Shown here: positions 1 through 10,908 of the stretch, in pieces
Layout of the letters: the number at the start of each line of letters is the position of its first letter
Position numbering within the stretch: position 1 is the first letter of the stretch
Origin: Torreya grandis
Lineage: Eukaryota > Streptophyta > Pinopsida > Cupressales > Taxaceae
Assembly (NCBI GenBank): GCA_037957365.1
Contig: JARHVA010002372.1
Span: 1,033,501-1,097,500, forward strand
Direction of reading: 5' to 3'
Length of the DNA: 64,000 bases
Notes under the pieces: generated by a model
What the model saw: the letters and a program-made list of their open reading frames with translations, nothing else
Databases searched by the model: none
What the model was told of the DNA's origin: nothing
Made by a program: the position numbers and the translations under genes

Positions 1-392
1 TCCTTGCTAAGTTAATAACTTTCAAATATTAAGATTTTATATTATCTTTCCTTTATCCTTGGTTCTATCCTCATACTATTTAATTTAGGCTACCCATCAT
101 ATTCAATTATGTTAGATAACTCGATAAGACCTCTAGAAGTCAAATTTTAGTGTGTTACTTTCTTCATGTACATATTCATCATATATCTAGTGGCCTATAT
201 GTATACAATGGGTTGATGACAAGGAAAAAATTAGGGTGTTTTTTTTATTGATCAGATTATGTGATCAAACATTCTATAATTTTATAAGTTTATATATTGT
301 GTGCTTGCATCATTTTTAGTATTGGATCAAGGATCTATTGTGATCTCCTATCACATGTATGATATTGTCTATGTCATTGAGGAGAGACATAC

Positions 393-945
393 CAAGTATT
401 CTTAGGGGTGTAGAATGCAATCCCATTTATATCAATATTTATATAGATTTACTCTATAGGTTTATGCCAGTAGTCTCGTAGAGACATGTTATTGCCTTTA
501 TGGGCTTACAAGCATATTAATGTAGTTCATCCTTTTGATGGTCTATGTGGATATTGGGTTCGTCTTGATGTATTCACATCTCATTTGGTTTTCCCACAAT
601 GATGAGGATTGAGAACCATGGAGTATAGGGTTATATTGGATAGATTGACTTTGGCTATGATTTGGTGACAACCATATATGGGATTTTGGAGATGGATAGA
701 GGGTAATAGAGAGATTCTTCATATATGACTTAGTATATGGTTAGAGGATCAATTTCTTAGTATTGTTAAGAATTTTTAGTATTATCATGTTACTTGATAG
801 TTTGGATTAATCTAGGATGTGACCCATGTACCTTACCCATGGATGTAGAACAATAGGACCAACAGACCTGGGTCAAGATTGAGATCGAATGATATGGACT
901 TGGATCATCACTAATGAGGGAGTGGGATATTGTGGTTGTATAAGT
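393..945 (+). pseudogene. Plant mobile domain (PMD) protein remnant
   Basis: Broken translation on the plus strand follows the plant mobile domain (PF10536; MAIN/MAIL1 and transposon-captured relatives). In order: a piece like the usual YSWG...L.YLY..LYR block (393-480, Trp now TAG), LLPLWAYKHINVVHPF (486-533), YRVILDRLTLAMIW followed by QPY (623-677), and VT**FGLI*DV (790-822) where the family has VLRQFGL.Q.. . There is a frameshift near 480-486. In the last motif the two stops are TGA and TAG, one C-to-T step from the expected Arg (CGA) and Gln (CAG). PMD proteins are nuclear; some act in silencing, and many plant copies travel inside transposons. The start is not defined and sequence after 945 is not recognisable. 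The family call is by pattern only; a host-derived pseudogene and a transposon-borne copy cannot be told apart here. Confidence 0.55.
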
Positions 946-3900
946 AGTAGGTGATGATACAAGGTGCATGATAACATGCAACATAATGGACTAATACCTA
1001 ATTAGATATATTATTTCCAATTATTGTATGTGATCCTAGTATTTTGCCCACTACATATGGTGGAGATAACAAAGATGAAGGAGGTGCATATGTAGATGGA
1101 GCAAGATCACCACCTGCACCATAACATGTGCCCTAGCCTAAAGTAAAACCTCCACCATAGAATATTGATGTGGATGCCATTATTGCCATAATTATTTCTA
1201 CTACTGTATCTAATCATGAGTTTTTATATATTGGCTTAGTTGATTATTAATGTTTTTTATATTTGGTTGAAAATATACTCATGCAATTAGTATTGAAAGT
1301 GACACATATTAGTTTTTTAAGGTAGATGGGGACATCCATTTTTTGACACAAAATTTTCCTTATGACATAGTTGGTGGTGGCTTAGTTGAGTGGGTTGACC
1401 ATATTTATAGTGATGATGCACTGTTATTTGATCCTTATGCCATTATTGCTATGACATGTATTATAGTCACTTGAGAGTGAGATGAGTTATAGATATATCT
1501 TGAAATAAGGCTTATACCCAATTATTATTATAAACTATAGATGGATTTTATTGATTGATATTATACTCTATAGATTGAACATACACATATTTTGGTTTGT
1601 GTTGACATGTCATTTAGCATGGATTATCAATGATAGGCTATTGAGGTGGTGAAACTTGTTAAGCCTATCCTGAAAGGAGTCCTAAAAGGTGGGTCTCCCT
1701 AAGGTATATATATACCATGTCATAATACACTAATATTTACTTAGTTGTGTGTTTTGATGGTTCTAATGAAGGGGCTTACTGGTGGTGAAATATTCTAATA
1801 TCCTAGATTATTGAAAAAATTGGATGGTAATTATGGCTTTGGATGTAGTTCAAATAGGTTTCAATAAAAAAAAAACAACAAAGCACATGCATACATTTTA
1901 CTAAATTCAAATTTATGGTATTAGATAAAAATAGTTTAAAAATCTAACTTTAGTTGTCTATTCCCATGAATTTAGTCATTCAACAAAGTGGCAATGAAAT
2001 AAAACAAGCAATAATGATAAATGAGTATAAAAAAATTGTTATCAAATGAAACCCTAATTAAATAGATTAAATAAATAAATACAAAATAAAATGGGGAAAG
2101 AGATATAAAACTTGTTATTTTGAATTAAAATATATCCATTTTAATTTTAAACATCCATAAAACTGAATCCTCACTTGGCAAACATGTGCACAACCATCAA
2201 TGGAGCTAGTGCAAGAGTCAAAGGAAGAAGAAAATGAGAAAAGAATAAAACACCACCGCCATTCACATGTGCATGAAATGATAACAACCATAAATAGATT
2301 TAATTAATCAAAATAATGTCTTCAAATATCATAATGTTTAAATGTGATTACAATTGATTTGGCAAAAAATTTCTAGAATAACAATAAGAAAACAAAAGAG
2401 GGATAAAATAAACTCAAAAAAAAAAGTGATTGGCTCTAAGTGTTTTGGAGCAACAGAAATACAACCCTTAAAATGAGTAGATTTGGTCTATTTATATATC
2501 TTATAATTATTAATTCACTTAATTTCCTACCAAAATCCATCTTTCACTTTTCCAATCCTACCACTTTGCCTATTTGATCTATTTTAGCCTACAAAAAGAT
2601 AAAAAACAAGTTAATTTTTCCAATTAAAAGTTTCACAAGTAAATAATAAACTTAAAACATTAAAATATCATTACAAAAGAGGAATTTAAGGAAACTAAAG
2701 GCACTAGGATGTTCATGTTAGACTTAGATTTCCAGCGATTCTAATGGTTTTAAAAATAGGTTTACAGGGACCAAGTTATGGCTAAAGAACTACAAGGAGA
2801 TCTAAAAAGGAAATAGTATACATATTCAAGTTTAGGAAAGTTAAAAAAAATATTTATGATAAAATTTTGACTCAAGTTAAATTGAGTGAAATTTTTGGGA
2901 CCAAAATGTACGTAGTGGAAATAACTTTCCATTGGTGTAATCGGTTTTCAAAACTGACTCTTGGGGTGAAAGTTTTGCCCCTCAAAGTAACAAGTAACTT
3001 AAGTGACTTTATGGGGAAAAATGGGCCCTAAGATTTTGATTTTTCATTGAAATGTAATTTTTTCAAATTTAAAATCCTAATTCTAATCAAGATTTAAAAT
3101 ATTAAATAAAACTAGGAGTACCTTATATTACAATACAAGGCCTATTTTATAAATTTTCTCTAGTTTAAATTATATGTTTCATGGCAAAAAATTAAAATTT
3201 GAATGTCAGAGCGGGTCAAAGACCTAACCAGGGTTTGGACCCTTGAATAACACCATAGAATTTTTTTTGATCTCACCACATTATAATCAAGGTTTTGAAG
3301 CCCAAACAAAATTGTGGGCTTTCTACTAAAATAATCACTGACCTAGTTAGGATTTAAATCCCGAATAGAAATGTGTTACAAGCCTACTAATATAATAATA
3401 TATAATTAGGGATTTTTACTTTCTTGATACTAGGCTTACCTACCTAAGACCCTTGATGACCTAATCACTAAAACTAAGCCTAACTATAATTAATAACTCC
3501 TTGATGACTAACCTAGACCCATATGACATTTTTTACCCAAGCCAAAATAGGAAAGGGGCATTGAGATCCTTAATGACTAAGTTTGGGTTTGGGACCCAAT
3601 TAGTCAAGGTGAGATGCAGGATGGACAAGCCTTGACCTAGTCTAGGAAATTTCCTCGATTAGGTCTACATCTTGCCAACCTAAAATGACACTAACCTAAT
3701 CCTTAAAAATAATCCACTTAACACTTAAAAAAACCCTAACCTAATCAATACCTAATCAAGATTAATAATAGTATGTGGACATAAAATATGCATAGTAGAC
3801 CTAATCACAAAATGCAAATCTAATTAACAAAGGGCTTTAGTCAATGGAGGATGCTTATACCTAATCAGACTTTAAATTTTGGTTAGGTATAGAAAACTTA

Positions 3901-5230
3901 GGAAAATTTGGAGATATACCAAATGACCTATAAAAAGCTTGATTAGAACTAGCTCATGCTGATTTTGAATAGGTAGAGATAATCAGAGAATCTATTTTTT
4001 TTTCACTTGACAAAGCAAGATTTTGTAAGTACAATAGGAGGATCTAGGAGTTGGCAAAGAACCAAGTGATAAATATGAAAATGACTCACATGAGCTTGGT
4101 GAATAATATGGAGTAAGTTATAGAGGTTAATATGGCACAAAAATAAAATGACTCCCCATAGTAGATTGAGAGACCCAATTAAGCTAGAGAATGCCTATAT
4201 TAGAGACCCTGTAAGTGGGATAAGTGAATCAAAAGTACATTTTTGATCAAAGAGTAAAAAATGAAACTAATCTAAATGAGCATGATCAATAGGATAAGAT
4301 AGGTCTTGGAGGCCTAATAGGAACATAAATCAATGTGACCCCCTAAATTAGTTGTATGGATCTGAGAGAGTAAGTAAATAAAATTCTACAATCGAGAAGA
4401 AGTACAACTAGACTCCATTTCAAGGCCAAGTTCTTTATATGAAACTTTAAAATTTAGACTTGGTCATCATAAGGGGATAAGTTTTAGGATACATAATGGC
4501 ACAAAAACTAACATGACCCCATAGATCAAGTTGAAAGGGCTAAGCAATCTAGGTTTCAAATGCAAATTGGGAGGTTAAGTCTCCAATTTCATGTTGAGTA
4601 TTATATGTGAGGTTTTCTTGCATGAACATGCTATCTCCAATAGTGATGGTTTTAGGATACTGTTCAACACATAAACTAAGATAGAACACCAAGCTAACTT
4701 AAGAGTGATGAGACCAATAAGTTGTGAGAGTAATTATAAGTTTCTAAAAAAATAAAAAGAGGTTCCCTAATTCTTAGAGGAATTAGGGCATGTTGTGAAA
4801 GCAAAAACAAATGGTGACTCTATTGAAAAATACTCTTGAGTATTTTAGAATGATAGAAATGTGTCTATGAAACCATATTATCTATTTGAGATTACACATG
4901 GAACATGAATGGATTTGAGAGAGGAGAAGATGGGAGTGGCTATAATACTAAATTATACATTGTCATTGACCTATTATGTGCAAATGAGTTAAAATGTTGC
5001 TTATTAGTGAATCATACCTTTGAGAATGCTTGCTTTAACATTGATCTAGTTCTAAATAAGTGTTTACATCCTTAACAGAGTTATCTCTAATCCCACTCAA
5101 GGCCTTATTCTACTTTTGATCAAGCATACATAGCCGTAGTAGAGGTTACATGAATCACCTATAAATCCATCCCAACCTACTCTAATTTAGACATTAAGTG
5201 ATTACATCCTAGCTGATGGCGTTGTTACCC
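946..5230. other. No gene recognised; AT-rich repeat-like DNA
   Basis: Nothing in either strand of this stretch could be assigned. 1,050-1,850 could be the decayed tail of the PMD-containing unit. Between about 4,120 and 4,550 a phrase of the type ggcacaaaaa..aa.atgac.ccc recurs near 4,127, 4,340 and 4,490, which suggests an old diverged duplication. The Ty3/gypsy element that starts at 5,272 should have a gag and a 5' LTR in this direction, but I cannot see a gag core or zinc knuckle, so it is either truncated or too decayed. Confidence 0.4.
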
Positions 5231-5271
5231 TTCCACCAAATACTCTTCTTCCTTAGTATAGCATATGTGAT

Positions 5272-5990
5272 ATGGCCCAAGTGTTGAGCCAACTAAAAAT
5301 CAGCGTGCCACTTATTGAATTATTAAGAATACCTGAGCATAGGAAGAGGGCATTTGAGTACTTTAAATTTGGTGAGAAGTTAGCTACACATGAAATTGAT
5401 TTACCCCAAACATCCCTGGAAAGTGATGAAGAATGTGAAGAGGTTATTGAACCAGATCTTGATGTGTATTTGGGGATTGCCTTGGTAGAAAGTCAGCTAA
5501 ACATGGACCCATTTTATACAACTCTCTTGATCAATGGTCTAATTATTCACAAATGTATGTTTTATTCTAGTGATTCCTATAATGTGATACCCTTGGGTGT
5601 CCTAAATGATCTCAAGGTGAAGATTACATTAGCCTTTAGCAAGTGTTATGCCATAGATTCATGAGAAGTTTTAGTTGTTGGACAAGTCAAGGGGTTGGTA
5701 TTACAATTAGAAGTGTATCTAGGTAAGTATTTGATTATATACATGGTAGTTGTAGAATACCCACCTAAGTGGGGGATGCTACTATCATGAAAATGAATTG
5801 ATAACATGTGTAGAAGTGTACATATGGACTTGTATTATGACACCATTATATTGGAGGGTAAGATGGTCAAACTTTATGGAGAGCCAAAGTTGTTTCATGT
5901 CATTGAATATCTAAAGCATGCTCTAAATGAAGTGTTATACATAGATGATGATTTCAGTAGCTTTACAGGGAATATTGACATTATTGAATA
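5272..5990 (+). pseudogene. Ty3/gypsy aspartic protease domain, dead
   Basis: The frame opens with MAQVLSQLKISVPLIELLRI, the linker that precedes the protease in Tat-like gypsy elements, followed by an acidic stretch. The protease proper is read from about 5,500: FYTTLLINGLIIHKCMFYSS, then YNVIPLGVLNDL, then (after a TGA at 5,662) a strand pair and WGMLLS*KWIDN (5,770-5,803), and finally a partner of the SL.MDLSYA segment at 5,818-5,850. In this family the active site reads DSGAS.NV(M/I)P. Here the matching residues are YSSDSYNVIP, so the catalytic DSG triplet is not intact. The enzyme would have processed Gag-Pol inside the virus-like particle. The 130-codon uninterrupted stretch 5,272-5,664 is the longest open piece of this element. 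Confidence 0.75.
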
Positions 5991-6024
5991 GCTTGTTGAT
6001 CTTGATGTTGAACCTGGTAAAGAA

Positions 6025-6660
6025 GGTATAGTTTGAAAGATGTGTTTTGATAAAGCTTGCTCCAATTTTGGAAATGCAACAGGGGTTATATACTATACCC
6101 CCAATGGTAGGTGTTTCAAGTTTTATTTTTATTTGTCCTTTGGGTACATGAATAATAATGATGAGTATGAGGCACTCTTAGTTGGTCTATAGATTGATCA
6201 TGAACAATGGAATTAAAATTCTAATTATCAAGGTGATTTTGATACAGTGGTTAAGCAAGTCTTTAATGCTTATGCCACCAAAAATAAAAGGTTGAAACAA
6301 TATCAAAATGTTGTTTGGGATTTTCTTGAATTTTTTTATGCATTCAATCTCTATTATCATGATATAAGTTTTAATCAAGAAGCTAATATACTTTTAGGGT
6401 TAAGTGCTCAATTTGACATTGCAAATACAAGCCCTCATTATCAGTATCTAGTGGAGGTGCTTGTTAGGCCCTCAGTCATAAATAATGTTCATCATTGGTA
6501 GGTGTTTGATGATGATGATCAAATAATAAGGTTTCTAAATTATGAATATGAATTCCATGATTATATCATATACATGAAATCCATGATTTATGTTTGTGAT
6601 GGAAAATAAATCCTATATGGGAAGGACATTATTCAGCTAAATACAAACATGCTCCCTGGA
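6025..6660 (+). pseudogene. Extra RNase H domain ahead of the RT
   Basis: Frame 6,025-6,500 reads as an RNase H of the additional (plant-type) kind found in Tat elements: FDKAC (6,043-6,057, family FDGAC), NNNDEYEALLVGL (6,151-6,189), GDFDTVVKQV (6,232-6,261), RLKQYQNVVWDFLEFF (6,289-6,336) and NQEANILLGLSA (6,375-6,410). The first three acidic residues expected for catalysis (D, E, D) are still coded; the fourth (family ..ADxLA) is Asn. There are TAG/TAA interruptions near 6,190 and 6,214. Next comes LVEVLVRPSVINNVHHW, then a linker with LNTNMLPGGLVSLEEYFDG leading to the reverse transcriptase. The position between protease and reverse transcriptase is what makes it notable. Confidence 0.7.
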
Positions 6661-6739
6661 GGATTGGTAAGCTTAGAAGAATATTTTGATGGAGCAGATA
6701 GAATCAAGACTTGAGATTAATCTATTTCAAAGGATGTGA

Positions 6740-8160
6740 CTTAGTGTGATTTGGGTTCTCATGAGAAACTAGGAAAGGTCTGGCTGGGTACTCACCTGAG
6801 CACAACTGAGAAGCAAGCTTATAGGCAACTACTAAAAAAGTACCAAGATTGTTTAGCATGGTCTTATTCTAAGTTGAAATCATATAGGGAAGATTTGTTT
6901 CAACATGTCATCCCATTACAACTTGATAGCAAGCCTTTCAAGAAGAAACATAGACCTATTAACCCCATCTTGGCCACTAAGATCCAAGATGAATTAAAGA
7001 AGCTAAGGGATCATGGTATTATTCAACCCGTCAAGTATTCATCATGGATTGCAAATTTAGTCCCTGTGAGAAAGAAAAATGGTGACATCTTCCTGTGTGG
7101 ATTTATAAAATTTCAATAAATTTTATTTAAAATATAATTTCCCCTACCTAATATAGATAACCTATTACAAAGTGTTACAAGATCAGAGATGTTGTCCACT
7201 TTAGATGGATTTTGAGGACATAACCAGGTTGTGGTGAAGGAGTCCTAGAGATCAAAGACCATATTTACAATGCCTTGGGGCATGTATGTATATATTAAGA
7301 TGCCTTTTAGGTTAATGAATTTTATTGTAATGTTTTAGTGAGCTATGGATTTTGCTTTTGTATGTATGATTAATAAGTTTATAATTATGTATTAGGAAAA
7401 AATGACTGTGTACTCCAAGACTAGAGAAGAACATTTAGAGCATCTAGAGAAAGTATTGATCAGATTCAAGGAGTTTAGAATTTCACGTAATCCTAAAAAG
7501 TGTCACTTTGGAATAAAAAAGGCCAAGTTGTTGGGATATATAGTGTCCAATGACAATGCCATGATTGATATCAAGAGGGTGGAATCCATTAACAAAGTAC
7601 CTATCCCATAGTTCAAAAAGGGAATTTGGACCCTCTTTAGACAAATTAATTTCATAAGGAAGTTTATGTATAATTTTATAGAGATTATTTTACCTATTAC
7701 TTATATGTTGAAGGACCAAACCATTAAGTGGGAAGAGAAGGTCACGAAATATTTAAATGACATCAAAGTATCTTTAAAGTCTACCCTCATTTTGGCTAGC
7801 CCTGATTACACTAAGCCAGTTCATATATTTTATTTTTCATTATATAATATTGTTATTATTGTCCTATTGCAAAGGAAAGAAGATGGTCACAAGTAGACAA
7901 TAGATTTATTTAGCAAAACTATGCAAGGTGCTAAACTAAATTACACCATCATGGAAAAACTAGCCTTTGCCCTCTTGAAGGCTACCAAGACATTCAAACC
8001 TTATGTTCTGAGTTCAAATATTATTTCTTATGTCCTGCATACCATGGTTAAGGACATATTGACTTAGACTAAAGTATCCAGTAAGAAATGTAGGTGGGTC
8101 AACAAGTTACAAGAGTATGACATGGATTTTCAGACCACCAAGTTAGTATGAGGAATGGGT
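6740..8160 (+). pseudogene. Ty3/gypsy reverse transcriptase and RNase H, dead
   Basis: The reverse transcriptase starts with GKVWLGTHLSTTEKQAYRQ (6,775-6,831) and continues through AWSYSKLK, HVIPLQLDSKPFKKKHRPIN and IIQPVKYSSWIANLVPVRKK to a frameshift near 7,110. It resumes with FPLPNIDNLL, LSTLDGF*GHNQV, MF**AMDFAF (Gln and Arg of the usual FQRAMDFAF replaced by TAG and TGA) and the finger/thumb part EHLEHLEKVLIRFKEFRIS..PKKCHFG (7,426-7,515). At the catalytic box the family has YLDD; here 7,390-7,401 codes Tyr-stop-Glu-Lys, so both aspartates are gone. The standard RNase H follows at about 7,780-8,150, with SPDYTKPVHIFY and the ending KLQEYDMDFQTTKLV. One 122-codon piece (6,751-7,119) is still open. 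Confidence 0.85.
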
Positions 8161-8289
8161 TTATCCAAGCTCATGAATGAGACCAATTTTCAAGACATTG
8201 AGGTAAACACTATTGTTATTAATGTTGATGATTCCTTGAGTCACTTTCACATGTTTCCATGGTATAAGGATATTGTATATTACTTATAA

Positions 8290-9535
8290 AATTTGAATTA
8301 TGCCCTTAACTTGGACAAGAATCAAAGTAGGACTCTTAAGCTTGTTTCCCATAACTACCTCTTGATTGAAAATGTACTGGCATGGAAAAATATAGATGGG
8401 GTTCTCTTTAGATGCATGCTATAAGAGCAAACTATGACCTGATTGAAGACTTTCATAGTGAAGTATGTCATGTCGATTTTGCACCTAAAGTTATAGCTCA
8501 TAAAATTTTGAGAACTAGTTATTGGTGGACATAATTGTTTAAAGATGTTTCTCAAAAAGTTAGAAAATGTAAAAAATGCCAATGCTTTGTTGGGAGGATA
8601 AAAGTGTTAGGTTCTCTTCCCTTGTATCCTATGATGATTCAAGGCACATTTAGATAATGGGGATTGTATTTCATTAGAGAAATTATTGATTTGTCAAATT
8701 TTGGACATATGATTACTTCACCAAATGGGTTAAAGTGATGCCTACAAAGAAGCTACACACTAGGTGGTTATGGATTTTTTGCTAAATCAAATTATTTGTA
8801 TATTTGGTGTGCTTGTCAAAATTATTAATTATAATGGAATGAGTTTCAAAGCTAAACCTTTAGTGGAATTATGTAAAGAGTATAGGATTAAAGTGACCTA
8901 TGCTTCCAATTACAAACCTTAGGGGAATGGGCAAGAAGAATACATTAACGAGAACTTGCTCAAAATCATTAGATGAACATCAGAAGCAAATAAAAAGAAA
9001 TCAGGTGAACAACTAAAGTTTTCTTTGTGGGATGACAAGATCATGCCTAAGAGAGATATAGGTAAAATCCATTTTGATATTTTCTATAGAGCTCAAGTTT
9101 TTTTGCTTATGAATTTGTAGTTGCCAACCTATCAGCTCATGCAACAATTAGAAGATGATGAACAAATCAACCACTATGAGAGAAGGATGAACCAGATTAT
9201 TGAACTTGATGAAATTAGAAGAAAATTTCATGAGAGGCATCTCAAGTTAAAGGAAAAGATAAATAAAATACTTGATAAGAAGGTCAGTCTAAAAACCTTC
9301 CAAGTAGTTGATCTGGTTCTATTTTGGGACAACAAATATAAATAAAAAGGAAAGCATGGAAAATTTGATGCCTTTTGGATGGGTCCCTACTCCATTGACT
9401 ATTGGATTGGTGAACATAATTTATTTTTAAGAGACTTGGATGGTGAAATATTAGAGCTGCCAATCAATGGAAGACATATAAAGTACTTCCTAGATTCAGT
9501 CCATCTGAAATCATGTACATTACTGTATAATGTAT
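8290..9535 (+). pseudogene. Ty3/gypsy integrase, dead
   Basis: Integrase is read from about 8,290: LNYALNLDKNQSRTLKLVSH, then the zinc-binding region ending in KVRKCKKCQCF, where the C-x2-C pair survives. In the core the first catalytic Asp (family WGLDFIG) is Tyr (WGLYFIRE, about 8,660). The second (family DNG.SFK) sits in NYNGMSFKAKP (8,828-8,860), with Tyr where Asp is expected. The third catalytic residue is kept in YKP*GNGQEEYINENLL (8,914-8,958), in which the TAG replaces Gln. The tail HERHLKLKEKINKI...QVVDLVLFWDN (9,229-9,333) and GPYSI belong to the GPY/F-like C-terminal module. The enzyme would have inserted the cDNA into the host chromosome. Sequence after 9,535 is non-coding. Confidence 0.8.
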
Positions 9536-9764
9536 AGTTATGTTGTTTTGTTGCTTTGTCACCCCTTTGCTTTGGGCCTTGATTCTACAGTCTCCTTTCA
9601 TCTTTTTTTTTATGTGTTTGTTTTTAGATCCTCTTGATCTATTTTTATCAAGCTACCTCATTTTTTTGATCCTTCATGAGTTTTTCTTATAAATTATTAA
9701 GTGTTGACTTTGTGACCTAATGGATTGGCACCTAGTCTTACATTTGGGGTTTTCTTACATACTC

Positions 9765-9790
9765 ATAGGGGGTGTACATCCTTGACAAGA
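9765..9790 (+). promoter_or_regulatory. Possible polypurine tract and 3' LTR start
   Basis: About 230 bases after the integrase end there is a G-rich run (catagggggtg, 9,764-9,774) followed by TGTACATCCTTGAC. A purine run directly before TG is the usual junction between internal region and 3' LTR. I could not find the matching 5' LTR, so this is suggestive only. Confidence 0.3.
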
Positions 9791-10424
9791 GCCAATATTA
9801 GTGATAAAAATTTCACTAAAGTAATTGAACCCCTGTCAAGTATGAATGTGTGAGTTTTTATCCCAATTCTAGTTTTCAAGTGTTCATTAGAGGTTAGGTC
9901 AAATATCTTATTAATTTTATTTTTACTAGCCTTTGGTCTATCAAAAGCCAAATTGAATTCATGTCTAATAACTTTAAGGGTTTTTATCCCGATTTCCCTA
10001 GCTTAAACCCTTTGATTTTAAAAAAAAACAAATTTGGTTGGAGCAGGTTAAGTGGGAACACTTTAAAATTCCATGTACTTCATCTAATTTTTATTCTAAG
10101 GTTTAGTTGTGTTTATTAACATGATTGAACCTTAGTCTAAAAATTCAAATTTGGTCCACTTTTGTTTCCCATGGCCCTTGGTCTCATTTTGCCTATTAGT
10201 GTGATATAAATAGTGTTTAGTCCCTTTATTAAGAACTTAGTTTAATGTCCTAAAACCTATGTTATATTTATTTATGCACCAAAAAACCTTAGGCTAAGTA
10301 TTTTGTACTAATTTCTTTGTCACGATCAAGCTAAGTCTTTGTACTATGTTCTTTATGTCCTAAGCTCTGACTTAGTTAAATTTTATGTTAAATTTTGAGC
10401 CAATTATGTTTGACCTAGATGATC

Positions 10425-10908
10425 ATTGGTTCCTAAAATTGATATATGCATGCCTATCATTTAATGGTCATGAAGACAGCATTGATAGTCATACAAACAT
10501 CAAAATTGAGCTCAACAATTATCCATTGGAGCTTAAAATTGATGGCCACATGAACATCAAATATGTTCACATGGAAATAAAATGATGGGTGTAATGGAGT
10601 CAAAATTAAGCTCAAAATTATCAATTTGGGCTTAAAATTGATGGTCATTTTAATGTTAAATGTGTTCACACAGATGTCAAATGATTGGTGCATGGGCATC
10701 ATAATTAATCTTAGAAATTATCCATTAGGGATTAAAATTGATAGTTTCATGAACATCAAAGATGTTAATATGGACATAAAAATATGGGTGCATGGACATC
10801 AAATTTAAGCCACTTATCCATTGGGACTTAAATTTGATTGTCACACAAACATCAAAGATACTCACCTAGATGTCAAATGACAGGCATGCAGATGTCAAAT
10901 TTAAGCAA
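10425..10908. repeat. Tandem repeat, about 100-bp unit, 4-5 diverged copies
   Basis: The phrase (a/g)tcaaaattaagctc..aaattatccattggg.cttaaaattgatgg is repeated with starts at 10,499, 10,599, 10,698, 10,798 and 10,894, that is a period of 96-100 bases. Each unit also carries tcacatgaacatcaaagatgttcacatgga and gggtgcatggacatcaaa-like parts. A partial, weaker unit precedes 10,499. Copies differ by many substitutions, so the array is old. Short open frames on both strands here simply follow the repeat. It lies where the 3' LTR of the gypsy element at 5.3-9.5 kb would be. Confidence 0.85.

Larger units (their letters stand above)
5272..9535 (+). mobile_element. Ty3/gypsy (Tat-like) retrotransposon pol, decayed
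   Basis: A 4.3-kb run of broken frames reads as one Ty3/gypsy polyprotein: protease, an RNase H-like domain, reverse transcriptase, a second RNase H, integrase with its C-terminal tail. The wording of the reverse transcriptase start (YSSWIANLVPVRKKNGDI) and of the tail (KGKHGKFDAFWMGPY, then LPINGRHIKYF) is that of the Tat branch of plant Ty3 elements. Stops and frameshifts occur throughout and the catalytic residues of protease, reverse transcriptase and integrase are lost, so it is inactive. No 5' LTR or gag is visible upstream; a purine run at 9,765-9,774 followed by TGTACATCC may be the polypurine tract and the start of the 3' LTR. Confidence 0.85.

Noticed and set aside
10457..10808. Open frames of 60-81 codons on both strands
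   Set aside because: They follow the 100-bp tandem repeat and repeat with it.
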